DNA of 64,000 bases from Pseudoalteromonas rubra (lineage in GTDB: Bacteria; Pseudomonadota; Gammaproteobacteria; Enterobacterales; Alteromonadaceae): NCBI RefSeq assembly GCF_000967655.1, contig NZ_JXYA01000041.1:1-64000 (forward strand). The letters are read 5' to 3'. The position numbers and the translations under genes are program-made. Positions 9,222-17,744 of this stretch are shown piece after piece (position 1 is the first letter of the stretch; the number at the start of each line of letters is the position of its first letter). The notes below the pieces were generated by a model. That model did not search any database, was not told the origin of the DNA, and was given only the letters and a program-made list of their open reading frames with translations.

Positions 9222-10676
9222 TTACAAGACACAACCAACAATAGGTGAAGCTGAATAACTTACATCTTCAGATATCCCACCCCTCTTTAAATCACTGATA
9301 AATAAATCAAAATCCAAGTGGACTCCGAGAGGTTCTGTTACCACTTCACGTAAACAGAAGGCATCATCCATTATAAAACAATTCGTAGTTTTGTTAACGT
9401 AAGAAGTTACAGGCAGTCCCCAAAGCCTTTGATAAAAGTTATAATACTCTATAAATATATCTTCCCCATAATCACTATAGTAATAATAATGTCTAAAGTA
9501 CTCATGCAACGAACTTCCCTCTTCAAAATCTTCAGAAAAATAACGAGCAACCTCATTTTCTCTTTTGTCATTTTCAGTTGGTAAAAAAGCAAGCAGAATA
9601 TAGCCTGAAATACACATCTCCCAAAGCTCACCCCAGTTAGGGAAATAAAAGCTCGTACTCGGTAAAATACCAAATGCGGCACAAATTTTATTTTGCGTCT
9701 CATAAGATGAGGAAGAGTATCTCAAATAACGAGAATCATCAAACCTATATGGCCCGCCATCCTTTGTATAATTACTAGGAAAATGATACTCAAGAGATTT
9801 CAAAACCGAGGAGTAATAAGCTACTTCGTTATCATTAAATATGTTGTAGCCTTTAATTCCTAAGTAATCCAGAGGATGTTTATCCCTCATAAAGTCGTCA
9901 AAATCAATAGATCTAGAAACAATACCTTCATGATAACTTTCAAAACCTGGGGCAGGGCTCTCAACTAGCTTCAAAACTTCGAACATCATAACAGCCGACT
10001 TTAATGTCCAGTAAAAATCTTTTTCAATTTTCGCGAGGTATTCAATGCTTAGCTTTGCAACATTATCATAACCATAAATAGCTCTAGCTTCCTCTATGAA
10101 AGCCTCCCTAGAAATATTTAAGTATTCTTTTTTAAAAACGGCAGAGTCAGCTAAAGACATTAAATAAGAGGTGACTAAGTGCTTATCCATTCCATCTTCA
10201 TTTTTAATATTATACCTAAACTCAGTGCTTATCATTATTTTTCTAGATATATACCTATACAGCTCATCTGAATTATTAATCTCATTAATTTCTGAAATTT
10301 TTTCAATCTTACTACGAATTGTCGGAATGTGCCCCGCCAGACTTGTGAAATAATCAACAGCTTCTTTTATGAACTCTCCTCTAGCTTCTTCTTCTTCCCT
10401 AAGTTTAGTAGACATTCGTATTAAAACTTCAATTGATTTAATAATTTCAAGCCTTTCTTGCTCACTAAACCCTTCGTAATTAACTAAAACGTCATTAACA
10501 ATAGTTGAAAAGCTTCTATTATCATAATTTATCTCAGCTCCTTTTTGGTCATTACCTACAAATACCATGTGAGAGCCTTCCACATCAACTTTATTATTTA
10601 CAACATCATTACCAAGACACAATCCAAAATAAAGAAACAAGAAAAAAGCTAAATTAACCTTAATTATCACCCTCAT
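9222..10676 (-). CDS. Secreted or periplasmic protein of unknown function
   Basis: I place the start at ATG 10676: AAGGAGG sits 6 bases upstream and the resulting N-terminus is a clean signal peptide (basic MRVIIKVN, then a hydrophobic core ending FGLCLGN). The 484-residue product has no family I recognise. After the signal it carries the motif V-x-G-S-x-x-x-V-F-V-G-N-D-x-x-G-x-x-I-N-Y-D, matching one in the upstream partner. A helical region (about 60-250) and a Tyr/Phe-rich C-terminal half follow. The gene overlaps the partner by 17 bases, so the two are translationally coupled. The AT-rich composition suggests transfer. Confidence 0.65.
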   Translation of the reverse strand: MRVIIKVNLAFFLFLYFGLCLGNDVVNNKVDVEGSHMVFVGNDQKGAEINYDNRSFSTIVNDVLVNYEGFSEQERLEIIKSIEVLIRMSTKLREEEEARGEFIKEAVDYFTSLAGHIPTIRSKIEKISEINEINNSDELYRYISRKIMISTEFRYNIKNEDGMDKHLVTSYLMSLADSAVFKKEYLNISREAFIEEARAIYGYDNVAKLSIEYLAKIEKDFYWTLKSAVMMFEVLKLVESPAPGFESYHEGIVSRSIDFDDFMRDKHPLDYLGIKGYNIFNDNEVAYYSSVLKSLEYHFPSNYTKDGGPYRFDDSRYLRYSSSSYETQNKICAAFGILPSTSFYFPNWGELWEMCISGYILLAFLPTENDKRENEVARYFSEDFEEGSSLHEYFRHYYYYSDYGEDIFIEYYNFYQRLWGLPVTSYVNKTTNCFIMDDAFCLREVVTEPLGVHLDFDLFISDLKRGGISEDVSYSASPIVGCVL

Positions 10677-10971
10677 CAACATCCTCCTTTTTAACATCGC
10701 TCGACTTGGCACCATCGATATTAATTACACTCCCTCTCAAATCAGAACCTATATTAATAACACCGTTCGAATTACCACTTATTTCTACATCATTAATAAT
10801 AGAGTTACTTCCCATTTCTTCTGTTCTTGTATCTTTCTGAAAAAAAGTATACATGCTTATAAGGCCAGACAGTATAGTGACTACAACCCCAAGCTTAACA
10901 ATGAAATCGTAAACAGCCACCCTCTTAAAGAATGAGTAACATTCATCAATTATAGGTTTAATTTTATACAC
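10660..10971 (-). CDS. Single-pass membrane protein paired with the downstream secreted protein
   Basis: This 103-residue product has one transmembrane segment (FIVKLGVVVTILSGLISMY, about residues 23-41) preceded by a charged cytoplasmic segment. A polar outer tail then carries V-E-I-S-G-N-S-N-G-V-I-N-I-G-S-D-x-x-G-S-V-I-N-I-D. Such G-N-x-N-x-V-x-I-G repeats are seen near the ends of various defence and NLR-like proteins, but no family is recognised. Its TAA lies inside the start region of the next gene and the ribosome site of that gene lies in its 3' end, indicating one functional unit. Confidence 0.6.
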   Translation of the reverse strand: MYKIKPIIDECYSFFKRVAVYDFIVKLGVVVTILSGLISMYTFFQKDTRTEEMGSNSIINDVEISGNSNGVINIGSDLRGSVINIDGAKSSDVKKEDVDEGDN

Positions 10972-11280
10972 TCACCCCTCCAATTTTATCTATCCATAAA
11001 TGATTGTAAGGACTAAAACAAGACCCTCTAATAGGAATGCAAGAACTATTATCAAGAGTTGAAAGAAGTAACTTACAAGAGCTACATAACGCCCTTCTTA
11101 ATAATAGACTGCCCACAACGTAAATCCAGAACAGCCCACTTTTTAGATTTCACTTTTTTTACCCTCTCAAGCTCTCTGCTCGTTACACTTCTATGTTACA
11201 AGGTGTATAGGACTTAAAAACTTAAAGATACCAAAAAGAAAATGAGAACTATTCATCAAATTGCTAAAGCCAAAACCTTA

Positions 11281-11760
11281 GGGTGCAGCACTTTATAAGC
11301 GAGACATGCAACAAGCCATCTGCTAAAAAGTTTAGCATCTGTTTATTCACTTACCTTTGTAAGTCAGGAGGCTGTCACGCTGAAATATCTTCCATAGCTA
11401 TCGTAGTGTCATATCGTGGTATATCAAGTGTACAACACATACCCTCCTTCAAGTGCGAGGCTGGCAAAATGCTGGAAAGATTGTGATCATCCGAATGTAT
11501 TACTCTATATTTTTTAAATGAAGAAACGTAGCGTCTGATCACGTCATAGCCAATTGAGTATCATACTCGTACATAGACGCACTTCTTTTTGAGCTCTGCC
11601 TCTCTCGTCTATCTAACTTTTAAGCATATAAATTAAAGGTCACTGAACAAGAAAACCCTGTCTTTACTTCACTTTAAGTTCTTGATGAATAATACGCGTC
11701 TTTCAATATCCTTTCTGAATTTTGATATTCCTCAACACATTAAAAAACTACTGATGAACA
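11281..11760 (-). pseudogene. Decayed tyrosine recombinase related to the one at 16.7-17.6 kb
   Basis: No intact frame exists, but the minus strand still aligns by eye with the intact recombinase at 16658-17551. Preserved pieces include GYDVIRRYVS (intact copy SYDVLRRYIS) and IKN-L-K-(TGA)-SKDRV (intact copy IKNGKGSKDRL). Single-base deletions break the frame at several places and the C-terminal histidine region is badly eroded. TGA CAC survives where the intact copy encodes Gly-His, so this relic probably came from a gene with UGA as glycine. The adjacent stretch 10972-11280 holds nothing I can identify. Confidence 0.7.
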
Positions 11761-11773
11761 GGAATACTCCTAT

Positions 11774-12148
11774 TCATAGCAACACATTACGTATGATCTT
11801 TGCGATCTCCTGAAAATCAGCAAGGCGCTGGCTAACATCGCTTTTACTCGTACCCTTGATAGCTTCACCATCATCCATAAAAAAGGCAGTATCAAAGCGG
11901 CCTGTTTGCTTGCATTTGACATAGACCAGGACATAGCAGTACTGATACATAGAATCTAGTGACCGCAAGAAATCAATCTCTTCAGTTGTTATCTCTGGTT
12001 TTACAATCTCCTGTAGCTTCGGCATAAAAACATGCTTTATGTAAACGCTCTGTTGACCTTTTGAGTATTTATAAATATCGTGTAATCCATAGCCCTGCAC
12101 GGCTGTGACGACGATATCTTCTAACTGTAGTAAGTTTGACACGTTCAT
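11774..12148 (-). CDS. Hypothetical protein divergent from an HTH regulator
   Basis: This 124-residue, soluble-looking product has no signal or membrane segment and no family I recognise. Conserved-looking features are a Tyr-rich core (YQYCYVLVYVKCK) and FDTAFFMDDGEAI, compatible with a small alpha/beta domain. It is transcribed away from the XRE-type gene that begins about 50 bases to the right, so the shared interval probably holds their promoters and possibly the operator of that regulator. A partner in a regulatory or toxin-antitoxin module is possible, but nothing in the sequence shows it. Confidence 0.5.
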   Translation of the reverse strand: MNVSNLLQLEDIVVTAVQGYGLHDIYKYSKGQQSVYIKHVFMPKLQEIVKPEITTEEIDFLRSLDSMYQYCYVLVYVKCKQTGRFDTAFFMDDGEAIKGTSKSDVSQRLADFQEIAKIIRNVLL

Positions 12149-12197
12149 TTTTGTTTAAACATTGAGACACCTTTGTTAAGATTATGTTCATTCAGAT

Positions 12198-12494
12198 GTG
12201 GAAAAGTCTCCACATCACAAAAAAATAAGGAAAAAGGACGTGATTGATGGTGATGATTTAAAAGCGATGAGAAAGAAAGCCAATATTTCTCAAGAACTTA
12301 TGGCAAAAAAGTTAGAATGTGATCGAAAAACAATTAGTAACTACGAACAGGGTGTGAGTGACATTAAGTCTAAACAACTGTTTCTGTGGCTTATGCTCTG
12401 TAAAATAGATACTAAGTCTTTACTAAATCAGATTAAACAAGTTAGTAGTACTATGAACAGCTCTACTAAGAAAAGATTACAGGATGATGAATAA
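12198..12494 (+). CDS. XRE/Cro-type helix-turn-helix regulator
   Basis: The 98-residue product contains a classic HTH: DDLKAMRKKANISQELMAKKLECDRKTISNYEQG, written here as segments LKAMRKKANISQ, LMAKKLECDRKT and ISNYEQG. The frame opens at a GTG at 12198 without a good ribosome site. A GTG at 12240, after an AAGGA-like stretch, gives a more typical domain start and may be the true one. Its stop overlaps the next start (TAATG), so it leads a three-gene plus-strand operon. It probably autoregulates that operon and the divergent gene. Confidence 0.75.
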   Translation: MEKSPHHKKIRKKDVIDGDDLKAMRKKANISQELMAKKLECDRKTISNYEQGVSDIKSKQLFLWLMLCKIDTKSLLNQIKQVSSTMNSSTKKRLQDDE

Positions 12495-12736
12495 TGAAAA
12501 AGATAAAGTTTTTTGACTTAGTTCAGCGCTTTTTATTCTCTAAGCCATTATTAAAAAAAGACCTTCTTGACAGAAAACAGCGGGAAATAAGACGTAATCG
12601 ATCTGCGCTAATAGTGTGTAATCCCACTTCATGCTCTTTAGTATCAGGAGGAGCAACAGCGAAAAAACCACCCAGATCACAAGCGGCCAAAATATACCCA
12701 ATAGAGCCAGCTCCTGAAGTGAGCTCACAAGGATAA
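12494..12736 (+). CDS. Small basic hypothetical protein
   Basis: An 80-residue product that begins on the last base of the regulator's stop codon and ends 3 bases before the next start. The N-terminal half is Lys/Arg-rich and the C-terminal half is Pro/Ala/Ser-rich and probably disordered. No family is recognised. The tight spacing on both sides is the main argument that it is real. Confidence 0.4.
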   Translation: MKKIKFFDLVQRFLFSKPLLKKDLLDRKQREIRRNRSALIVCNPTSCSLVSGGATAKKPPRSQAAKIYPIEPAPEVSSQG

Positions 12737-12739
12737 GTA

Positions 12740-13345
12740 ATGAAACTTTCAAACTTAATTTTGCTAACTATTTTCTCTATGGCGGTATTTTATATGCAGC
12801 TTTGGGATGATCGCCTCGTTACACCTCTTTATTTAACGGTGCTAGGTGTATGTGTAGTCTACGGAACATATAAAAAAGATATAAATATCACTCATATAGC
12901 AGGGATTATCCTCGTTTTTACAGGCATTGAATATGCTATTTTTGAAGCAGGTATCGTCAACTATGTCAACCCATCTGATAATAAACTTCTTCAAGGCACG
13001 TTGATCTATGGAATGCAAATATTATTCTGTTTATTGATCACAATCCTCCTAATATTTAGAGTACAAGTCTCTCGGCTAATATCGAAATCACCAAAGATCG
13101 AGTTAACATATTTTGATGGGATTTTTCATTGGATTTTCATGTATATGTCGGTCATAAATCTACTAGGACTTATCGAAAATATTGCTTGGTCATATTTTGA
13201 TTGGAAGTCTTGGACATTGATTTACGATAACTTTGAAGGGCTTATTTATATAGCATGGGCCGTATGTTGTGGGGCGGTGTTAACCATGATGATCTGCTCT
13301 GCAAAATCAAATGGTTCAGAGGATCAGGAGCCGCGTCTTTCTTAA
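12740..13345 (+). CDS. Polytopic membrane protein, function unknown
   Basis: The 201-residue product has about six hydrophobic segments (for example NLILLTIFSMAVFYM, IAGIILVFTGI, ILFCLLITILLIF, FHWIFMYMSVINLLG and a C-terminal IYIAWAVCCGAVLTMM) and a polar tail. AGGATAAGTA lies before the ATG. It ends the operon led by the HTH gene and is followed by a strong terminator. I do not recognise the family; its even Trp/Tyr spread at segment ends supports a true inner-membrane protein. Confidence 0.55.
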   Translation: MKLSNLILLTIFSMAVFYMQLWDDRLVTPLYLTVLGVCVVYGTYKKDINITHIAGIILVFTGIEYAIFEAGIVNYVNPSDNKLLQGTLIYGMQILFCLLITILLIFRVQVSRLISKSPKIELTYFDGIFHWIFMYMSVINLLGLIENIAWSYFDWKSWTLIYDNFEGLIYIAWAVCCGAVLTMMICSAKSNGSEDQEPRLS

Positions 13346-13378
13346 AGCACTCCTTCCATCCATAAGAGTTATATCCTC

Positions 13379-13406
13379 AAAAAACCAGACTTTGTTCTGG
13401 TTTTTT
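13379..13406 (+). terminator. Rho-independent terminator
   Basis: Perfect arms AAAACCAGA and TCTGGTTTT enclose a 6-base loop and run into a T tract, 35 bases after the membrane protein stop. The A tract on the left would also let it act on minus-strand transcripts. Confidence 0.85.
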
Positions 13407-13458
13407 GTGACATAGTTAAGGAAACAGCGTCGGCATATCTCACGCATTGCTCAAAAAG

Positions 13459-13947
13459 CTAACTACTAATCCCTACTGCGACTTCTGTCTGAGTATTAAA
13501 TATTGCAGTCCTCAAAGCGTTAAAACCAGCATAGATTGAATAACCGAGTAAAAACAAACATACAACCAACATTGACCAAATATCTATATCATCAAAGTTC
13601 TTAAAGTACACCTCAGTACTAAAAAACTGCTGCACATAAACACCTTTTAATATCGATGCCGAAGTTGATGATGCAAGTCCATAGGTTATGGATGCAAACG
13701 CCGAGTCAGCGAACTTCCCAAAGTGTTTATAAATAATCCCTCCTTGATATGAATCGTCAGAAAATATAGACATATAATGAACTATGAAGCAAGAGGTCAA
13801 ACCAAGCCAAAGAGCCGCTCCTAAATGCTCCCACTCTAATACATTTTTGACATATAACATCATTTCCGATTTATTGAGAAGCAGTAAAGCAGATAGACCA
13901 ACTAGTAGCAAAAAAACTAGAGCCAACTTTAAATTTGGAGATCGCAC
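13459..13947 (-). CDS. Membrane protein, function unknown
   Basis: A 162-residue protein with an N-terminal hydrophobic segment (LALVFLLLVGLSALLLL), a second one at GAALWLGLTSCFIVHYM, a third near FASITYGLASSTSA and a last one at SMLVVCLFLLGYSIYAGF. The start is GTG at 13947, overlapping the TAG of the upstream small gene (TAGTG), so the two are coupled. No family is recognised. Confidence 0.5.
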   Translation of the reverse strand: MRSPNLKLALVFLLLVGLSALLLLNKSEMMLYVKNVLEWEHLGAALWLGLTSCFIVHYMSIFSDDSYQGGIIYKHFGKFADSAFASITYGLASSTSASILKGVYVQQFFSTEVYFKNFDDIDIWSMLVVCLFLLGYSIYAGFNALRTAIFNTQTEVAVGISS

Positions 13948-14267
13948 TATCGACTCCTGTTGAAATTTTCTGATTGAACTTTATCCTCGTCATCACTACC
14001 TTTACCGAGTAAAGCTCCGATCAACCCACCAAGTATTACACCAGGTACTCCACCGACGACACCAATGACTCCCCCTGCTGCCATAGCACTCGCTGTGTTT
14101 TCACTACTTTCGGCTAAAACGTCACTTACAGAAAAGATCTGTCCATCAACACTAAACTTATAGGCACCAAGTTGGGCTGCTAGCTCTTGACGTGTAAGCG
14201 CAGTCTGTTTTAAATATATCTTTTCACCCGTTGATGGGTTCTTCACATACAATTTCATCTCACTCAC
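13947..14267 (-). CDS. Small protein with a glycine-zipper membrane hairpin
   Basis: The 106-residue product has a soluble N-terminal part (LYVKNPSTGEKIYLKQTALTR, in short LYVKNPSTGEKIY, then QELAAQLGAYKF) followed by a Gly/Ala/Val-rich stretch (AAGGVIGVVGG-PGVILGGLIGALLG) that resembles glycine-zipper pore or membrane-permeabilizing segments. An AGGTGAG-like ribosome site precedes the ATG. It forms a two-gene unit with the downstream membrane protein. The resemblance to bacteriocin or toxin-like zipper peptides is only structural. Confidence 0.5.
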   Translation of the reverse strand: MSEMKLYVKNPSTGEKIYLKQTALTRQELAAQLGAYKFSVDGQIFSVSDVLAESSENTASAMAAGGVIGVVGGVPGVILGGLIGALLGKGSDDEDKVQSENFNRSR

Positions 14268-14442
14268 CTCTCCTTAGATCAATGACAGGTTATATAACTC
14301 AGGTAGTCGCCAGGTCACATTGAATTAAAATTTTAATCGTCGTCGAATTTAATATCAATTAGTTCAGAATAAAATCAAAAAAACATTCAACAAAAAACCC
14401 TTCTTAAAGAATATCATGCAGGTAAAAATTAGACATTTTATT

Positions 14443-15459
14443 TTAATCTGGTAATTCAGACTTTTCTGGAATCATGATATTCCGATGTGCAGCATCGTCT
14501 TTTGACAGCGTTAGATTTACAAGTTCACTCTTTGTTGGCCGTCGCACACCAATTTTAATTTCTCCAGTCTGCTGATCTTTCTCCCACGGCTTTGCAGCAA
14601 GATACTCATCGAATGTCATTAGTTTATCATCAACAGCACTTAAACGTTCGATATAGCATTGTGTTACTGCTGGTTTTTTATAGTCAGGGTAATTCGCCAA
14701 AGAAAAACCAACGAATAAGCTTGAGTTTGGGCTGGCTGTATGCAGCGAAACTATTTCTGGATAATGATTGGAAGATGACTTTCCTTCTGTCTCAAACAAA
14801 TGTGTGTAATCTATTGAACCAAAAAGAAGGGTATTATATTGATTTTTAATAACAAACCCTTCACTTACTCGTATTCTTTTGTAAGGCTCACCTTCAGAGG
14901 TGCTCGCTTGGTCATAGGCATTAATTGCTCTGTACTTTAAAACTCTCTCACCTATAGTGTTGGTTTCAAAGTACACCCACATCCTAATAACAACAATATG
15001 CCCCTTAAAGTTGGAATTAAAGGACATCCTCTTCAAGATGTAGTGGCCTGGCTCAAGATCTCCATTTACATCTTTGTCGTTGTATATAAAGGACTTTAAA
15101 GCATCAAAAAGGTAATTATCAGGTAACTCCTTCACTTGTTTATGAACATAGCTATCCATCTCAAAGTGATGCCAAAAAAACTCAAACTTCTTTTGACTAA
15201 TTGTTCTATTTTTACCTTCTTTTCTAGGATTAAGAAGAAGATAAGGATCTTTAACGGTAATTTTGTACTTATCGAAATCACCTTCAGGATATCCATGTAG
15301 AGTTAAAAATTCCGCTAAATTATCCCTTACAATTGCTTCTAACTCACTCTTAATTGCCGCTGCTGTTTTCACCTTTTGACCATCTTTGAAGTAACTATGC
15401 GCTCTTTCAGCTAGAAGCGTGTATCGCTTAAACGGGTCTAATTCAACATTTTTACTCAT
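14443..15459 (-). CDS. Hypothetical protein, 338 residues
   Basis: This soluble-looking protein has no signal peptide or membrane segment and I recognise no domain. It has an N-terminal helical region (about 1-60), then mixed alpha/beta sequence with aromatic clusters such as FEFFWHHFEM and VVIRMWVYFE, and a polar C-terminus. AAGGAAGTA before the ATG at 15459 supports the start. It stands alone, 175 bases from the glycine-zipper gene. Its AT-rich composition resembles the rest of the island cargo. Confidence 0.5.
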   Translation of the reverse strand: MSKNVELDPFKRYTLLAERAHSYFKDGQKVKTAAAIKSELEAIVRDNLAEFLTLHGYPEGDFDKYKITVKDPYLLLNPRKEGKNRTISQKKFEFFWHHFEMDSYVHKQVKELPDNYLFDALKSFIYNDKDVNGDLEPGHYILKRMSFNSNFKGHIVVIRMWVYFETNTIGERVLKYRAINAYDQASTSEGEPYKRIRVSEGFVIKNQYNTLLFGSIDYTHLFETEGKSSSNHYPEIVSLHTASPNSSLFVGFSLANYPDYKKPAVTQCYIERLSAVDDKLMTFDEYLAAKPWEKDQQTGEIKIGVRRPTKSELVNLTLSKDDAAHRNIMIPEKSELPD

Positions 15460-15871
15460 ACTTCTTCCTTTAAATTCCCTAGTAATAGCAAGATTAATTC
15501 GTCATAAAAATTAAATTTTTTGCACCAATTTAGAAAGCAAACATATCATGATTCGCCATCAATCATGCGTCAATCTATACATTCTTTTCCTCATAATGCA
15601 ACCAAGCAATACACATTTTTAGTGCTAATTAATATAAAAACTGAAAAATAGAGGAAGCAGCACCAATTTGGAAGAAAAAAACAACCAAATCAGCATACCT
15701 TAGGGCTATTTCCTTCCGACAATTAGTTGCTTAACATGCGCATAGAGTCTAGGCTCAAATAAGCCATAGCAGTAAATGGTTACGTGTAAGTAGTTGGTGT
15801 GGGAACAAGCTTTGAAACGCCAACTTAGCCTCACACTATTACTAGCTGTTGGCGAAACTAGGGAGATGGTT
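15460..15871. other. Non-coding AT-rich stretch
   Basis: About 410 bases between a minus-strand and a plus-strand gene. I see no gene, tRNA or strong hairpin. It should hold the promoters of both neighbours. Confidence 0.4.
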
Positions 15872-16111
15872 ATGCTAAATCCCGAAAATAAAAGAAGTAA
15901 AAAAGCCCGAATATTATCCGGGCTTTTAATCTTAGCCAAAGTACTAGCATGTATACTGATGGTTGAACTTGTTGTTGGCGCAGCAAACACCACAGCAATC
16001 ATGCAAGATAGGAAGGATGAAATCACCAGATTTCAAATTCGAGTTTTCGGCTCTCAAATTGAAGTAAACTTCAGTGAGAAAAAAACCGATAAATCGAAAA
16101 CCATCCAATAA
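15872..16111 (+). CDS. Small single-pass membrane protein
   Basis: I favour the ATG at 15872, with AGGGAG seven bases upstream, giving 79 residues. There is a basic N-terminus (NKRSKKAR), one transmembrane segment (ILSGLLILAKVLACILMV) and a charged outer tail (FQIRVFGSQIEVNFSEKK). A terminator follows 15 bases later, so it is a single-gene unit. No family is recognised. Confidence 0.5.
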   Translation: MLNPENKRSKKARILSGLLILAKVLACILMVELVVGAANTTAIMQDRKDEITRFQIRVFGSQIEVNFSEKKTDKSKTIQ

Positions 16112-16126
16112 CTTTGGTAATCATGC

Positions 16127-16150
16127 AGCCTCTACGAGAGGCTTTTTTTT
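16127..16150 (+). terminator. Rho-independent terminator
   Basis: AGCCTCT-ACG-AGAGGCT followed by eight T residues, directly after the small membrane protein gene. It marks the end of the standard-code cargo before the UGA-recoded element begins. Confidence 0.85.
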
Positions 16151-16198
16151 ATTCGCACTTGTACCTATAAATTCATAGGTCAGGCCGTACTGACTATA

Positions 16199-16414
16199 AT
16201 GACTTTTCCAAATCTGTCAAAAATAAATTACCTTCATGGTAACATTTTAGACCAAAAAATGAATAAAAAAACCCAAAAACAAACATTGTGGAATTTTTTA
16301 TCTAAGATAAACATTTCATTTCCTGAGACAGAAAACAATCCAAATCAGCATATTCTTTGCACAGGAGAGTACATCGCGATACGTACCACCGAGCAAATTT
16401 CAATCAGGGTCTAA
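16199..16414 (+). CDS. Doubtful small open frame
   Basis: A 71-residue frame (start MTFPNLSKIN, end TTEQISIRV, stop TAA) with no clear ribosome site and no family match I can name. It lies between the terminator and the recoded element, and I give it little weight. Confidence 0.2.
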   Translation: MTFPNLSKINYLHGNILDQKMNKKTQKQTLWNFLSKINISFPETENNPNQHILCTGEYIAIRTTEQISIRV

Positions 16415-16451
16415 AAGGTTAGACTAAACATCGCGAATCACGCAAGTTTTT

Positions 16452-16649
16452 TTATCTTTTTTTATCCACCAAGTATCAGGCAAATCTTGTTCTCAACTTC
16501 TCGGAAGCTAATTGTATAATAACTATGTCATTTTCCTTGATTCCAACAAATTCACGAACTCGGTTGGCTATCAGAGCATTAGATTTTAAAACCGATACTA
16601 AGGTAGGGGCCACAGAATCTAGCCTATTCCACTCAAGATCGCCAGGCAC
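16452..16649 (-). CDS. Small recoded protein downstream of recombinase 1
   Basis: This 65-residue frame starts with GTG 8 bases after the TAG of recombinase 1, with AGGGG five bases before the GTG, and ends in TAA. It contains one in-frame TGA (RTRFA-G-YLVDKK if read as Gly). Without the recoding it would be cut 8 residues short. The sequence (DLEWNRLDSVAPTLVSVLK, REFVGIKENDIVIIQLA) is well balanced and looks like real protein, but no family is recognised. The position suggests a recombination accessory factor; this is inference. Confidence 0.5.
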
Positions 16650-16657
16650 GATATCCC

Positions 16658-17551
16658 CTAAAAATTCAGAGGATGTTTATTGACCTGTCTTTGTAAGTGA
16701 TAGACGGTTGCACTTAAGTACCTTTCTGTGGTGCTTATATCACTGTGTCACATCATTTTGGCTAATGCGTACAAATCACAGCCACCTTCAAGCATCAACG
16801 TAGCAAAGGTACGGCGAAGCTTGTGGGCGTAAAAATATATGCCGCTATATTCTCTGAGTGTGGAAATGTAACGTCTGAGTACGTCATAGCTCAACGGAGT
16901 GTCATATTTACTCGAAGTAAAAAAGTAGATGCACTTTTTCTTCAGTCTATTTCGCTGAGCTATGTAGCCTTTTAGGATATCAACTAGAGCTCAAGGCATA
17001 GGAATGAGTCTATCTTTGCTTCATTTTCAGTTTTTGATGTGCAGCACTCGATGTTCAATATCCATATCTGAGACTTTGATGTTTATCAGCTCACTGAAAC
17101 GAATTCAGGTATAGAGAAAGACTGCAATAATTGCGACTCACCTGTCTCTGTAATAAGAGTATGATGTTGGTAAGTTTTTAGCATACTCAATGAGGCTGGT
17201 AGCCTCTTCTGCTGATAGGCCTCTTAGCTCTTTCCTGGGAACTTTCGGGCGAGCGATCTTCTGAGTTGGATTTTCATCAATATAGCCTTCATTCACACAC
17301 CGTTTCAAAAACAGGCTGAGATAACAGAGGCTATTTTTTATGGTTTTAGGAGACCACTCTCTGTCAATCTTTGCGTGAATGATAAAGGATTCGATATATG
17401 CTTTGTCCAGCTCATGAATTTTTTCAATTGATTTGTATTTTCTGACCAGTACAAAATTGTGTTTGAACGCTTGAACCGTTCTCGGTGAGTATCAATTAAA
17501 TATTTCTCAGTACCTGCAAAACTTGTTATGTAATTCTTCGATTTGAAACAT
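16658..17551 (-). CDS. Tyrosine recombinase 1, UGA-recoded (Gly)
   Basis: In the standard code this is a pseudogene with eight TGA stops. Read with TGA as Gly, it is an intact 297-residue XerC/D-like recombinase ending in TAG. The TGA codons create NGYSPRTV (N-terminal core-binding domain), YTGIR (Gly about 149, catalytic Arg 151), IKNGKGSKDR (both Gly) and MMGHSDI (Gly about 268). The other catalytic positions are normal codons: HKLRR (H243, R246) and TERYLSAT (nucleophile Y278). Five other Gly positions use GGC or GGT. No TAA, TAG or frameshift occurs between ATG 17551 and the stop. A decayed relative is at 11281-11760. Confidence 0.85.
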
Positions 17552-17681
17552 AAAAAATAAATTAAAACATAAAAAAACGATGACTTTCAGGTGTTACCTT
17601 TTTGTCATCGGATACAAATTTCAATTAATTTTCACGTACTTTTAAGCTAGAAATAGCTAATTCTATCGCTGCTAATAAAAA

Positions 17682-17738
17682 TGGTTTCGGCAGGGTTTTA
17701 ATTATGAGCCCGACGAGATACCACTTCTCCACTCCGCG
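17682..17738 (-). other. tRNA-like relic resembling initiator tRNA
   Basis: On the minus strand a 57-base segment begins CGCGGAGTGGAGAAG, has a D-arm GAGA-AGTGGTA-TCTC and then CTCGTCGGGCTCATAA, which matches the 5' half of bacterial tRNA-fMet through the anticodon loop. It then jumps to AAAACCCTGCCGAAACCA, which resembles only the 3' end including CCA. The 3' anticodon strand and T-arm are missing, so it cannot fold as a normal tRNA. It lies between the two recombinases and could be an old attachment-site fragment. The 7-base D-loop AGTGGTA is more like tRNA-Gly than fMet. Confidence 0.45.
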
Positions 17739-17744
17739 ACAGAA

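Noticed and set aside
11283..11486. A plus-strand protein gene of 67 residues
   Set aside because: It lies opposite the decayed recombinase and has no ribosome site or recognisable sequence.
14592..14849. Plus-strand frame inside the 338-residue gene
   Set aside because: It is a shadow of the longer minus-strand gene, with no start signals.
17682..17738. A functional initiator tRNA gene
   Set aside because: The 3' anticodon strand, variable region and T-arm are missing, so it cannot fold as a tRNA. I kept it only as a relic.
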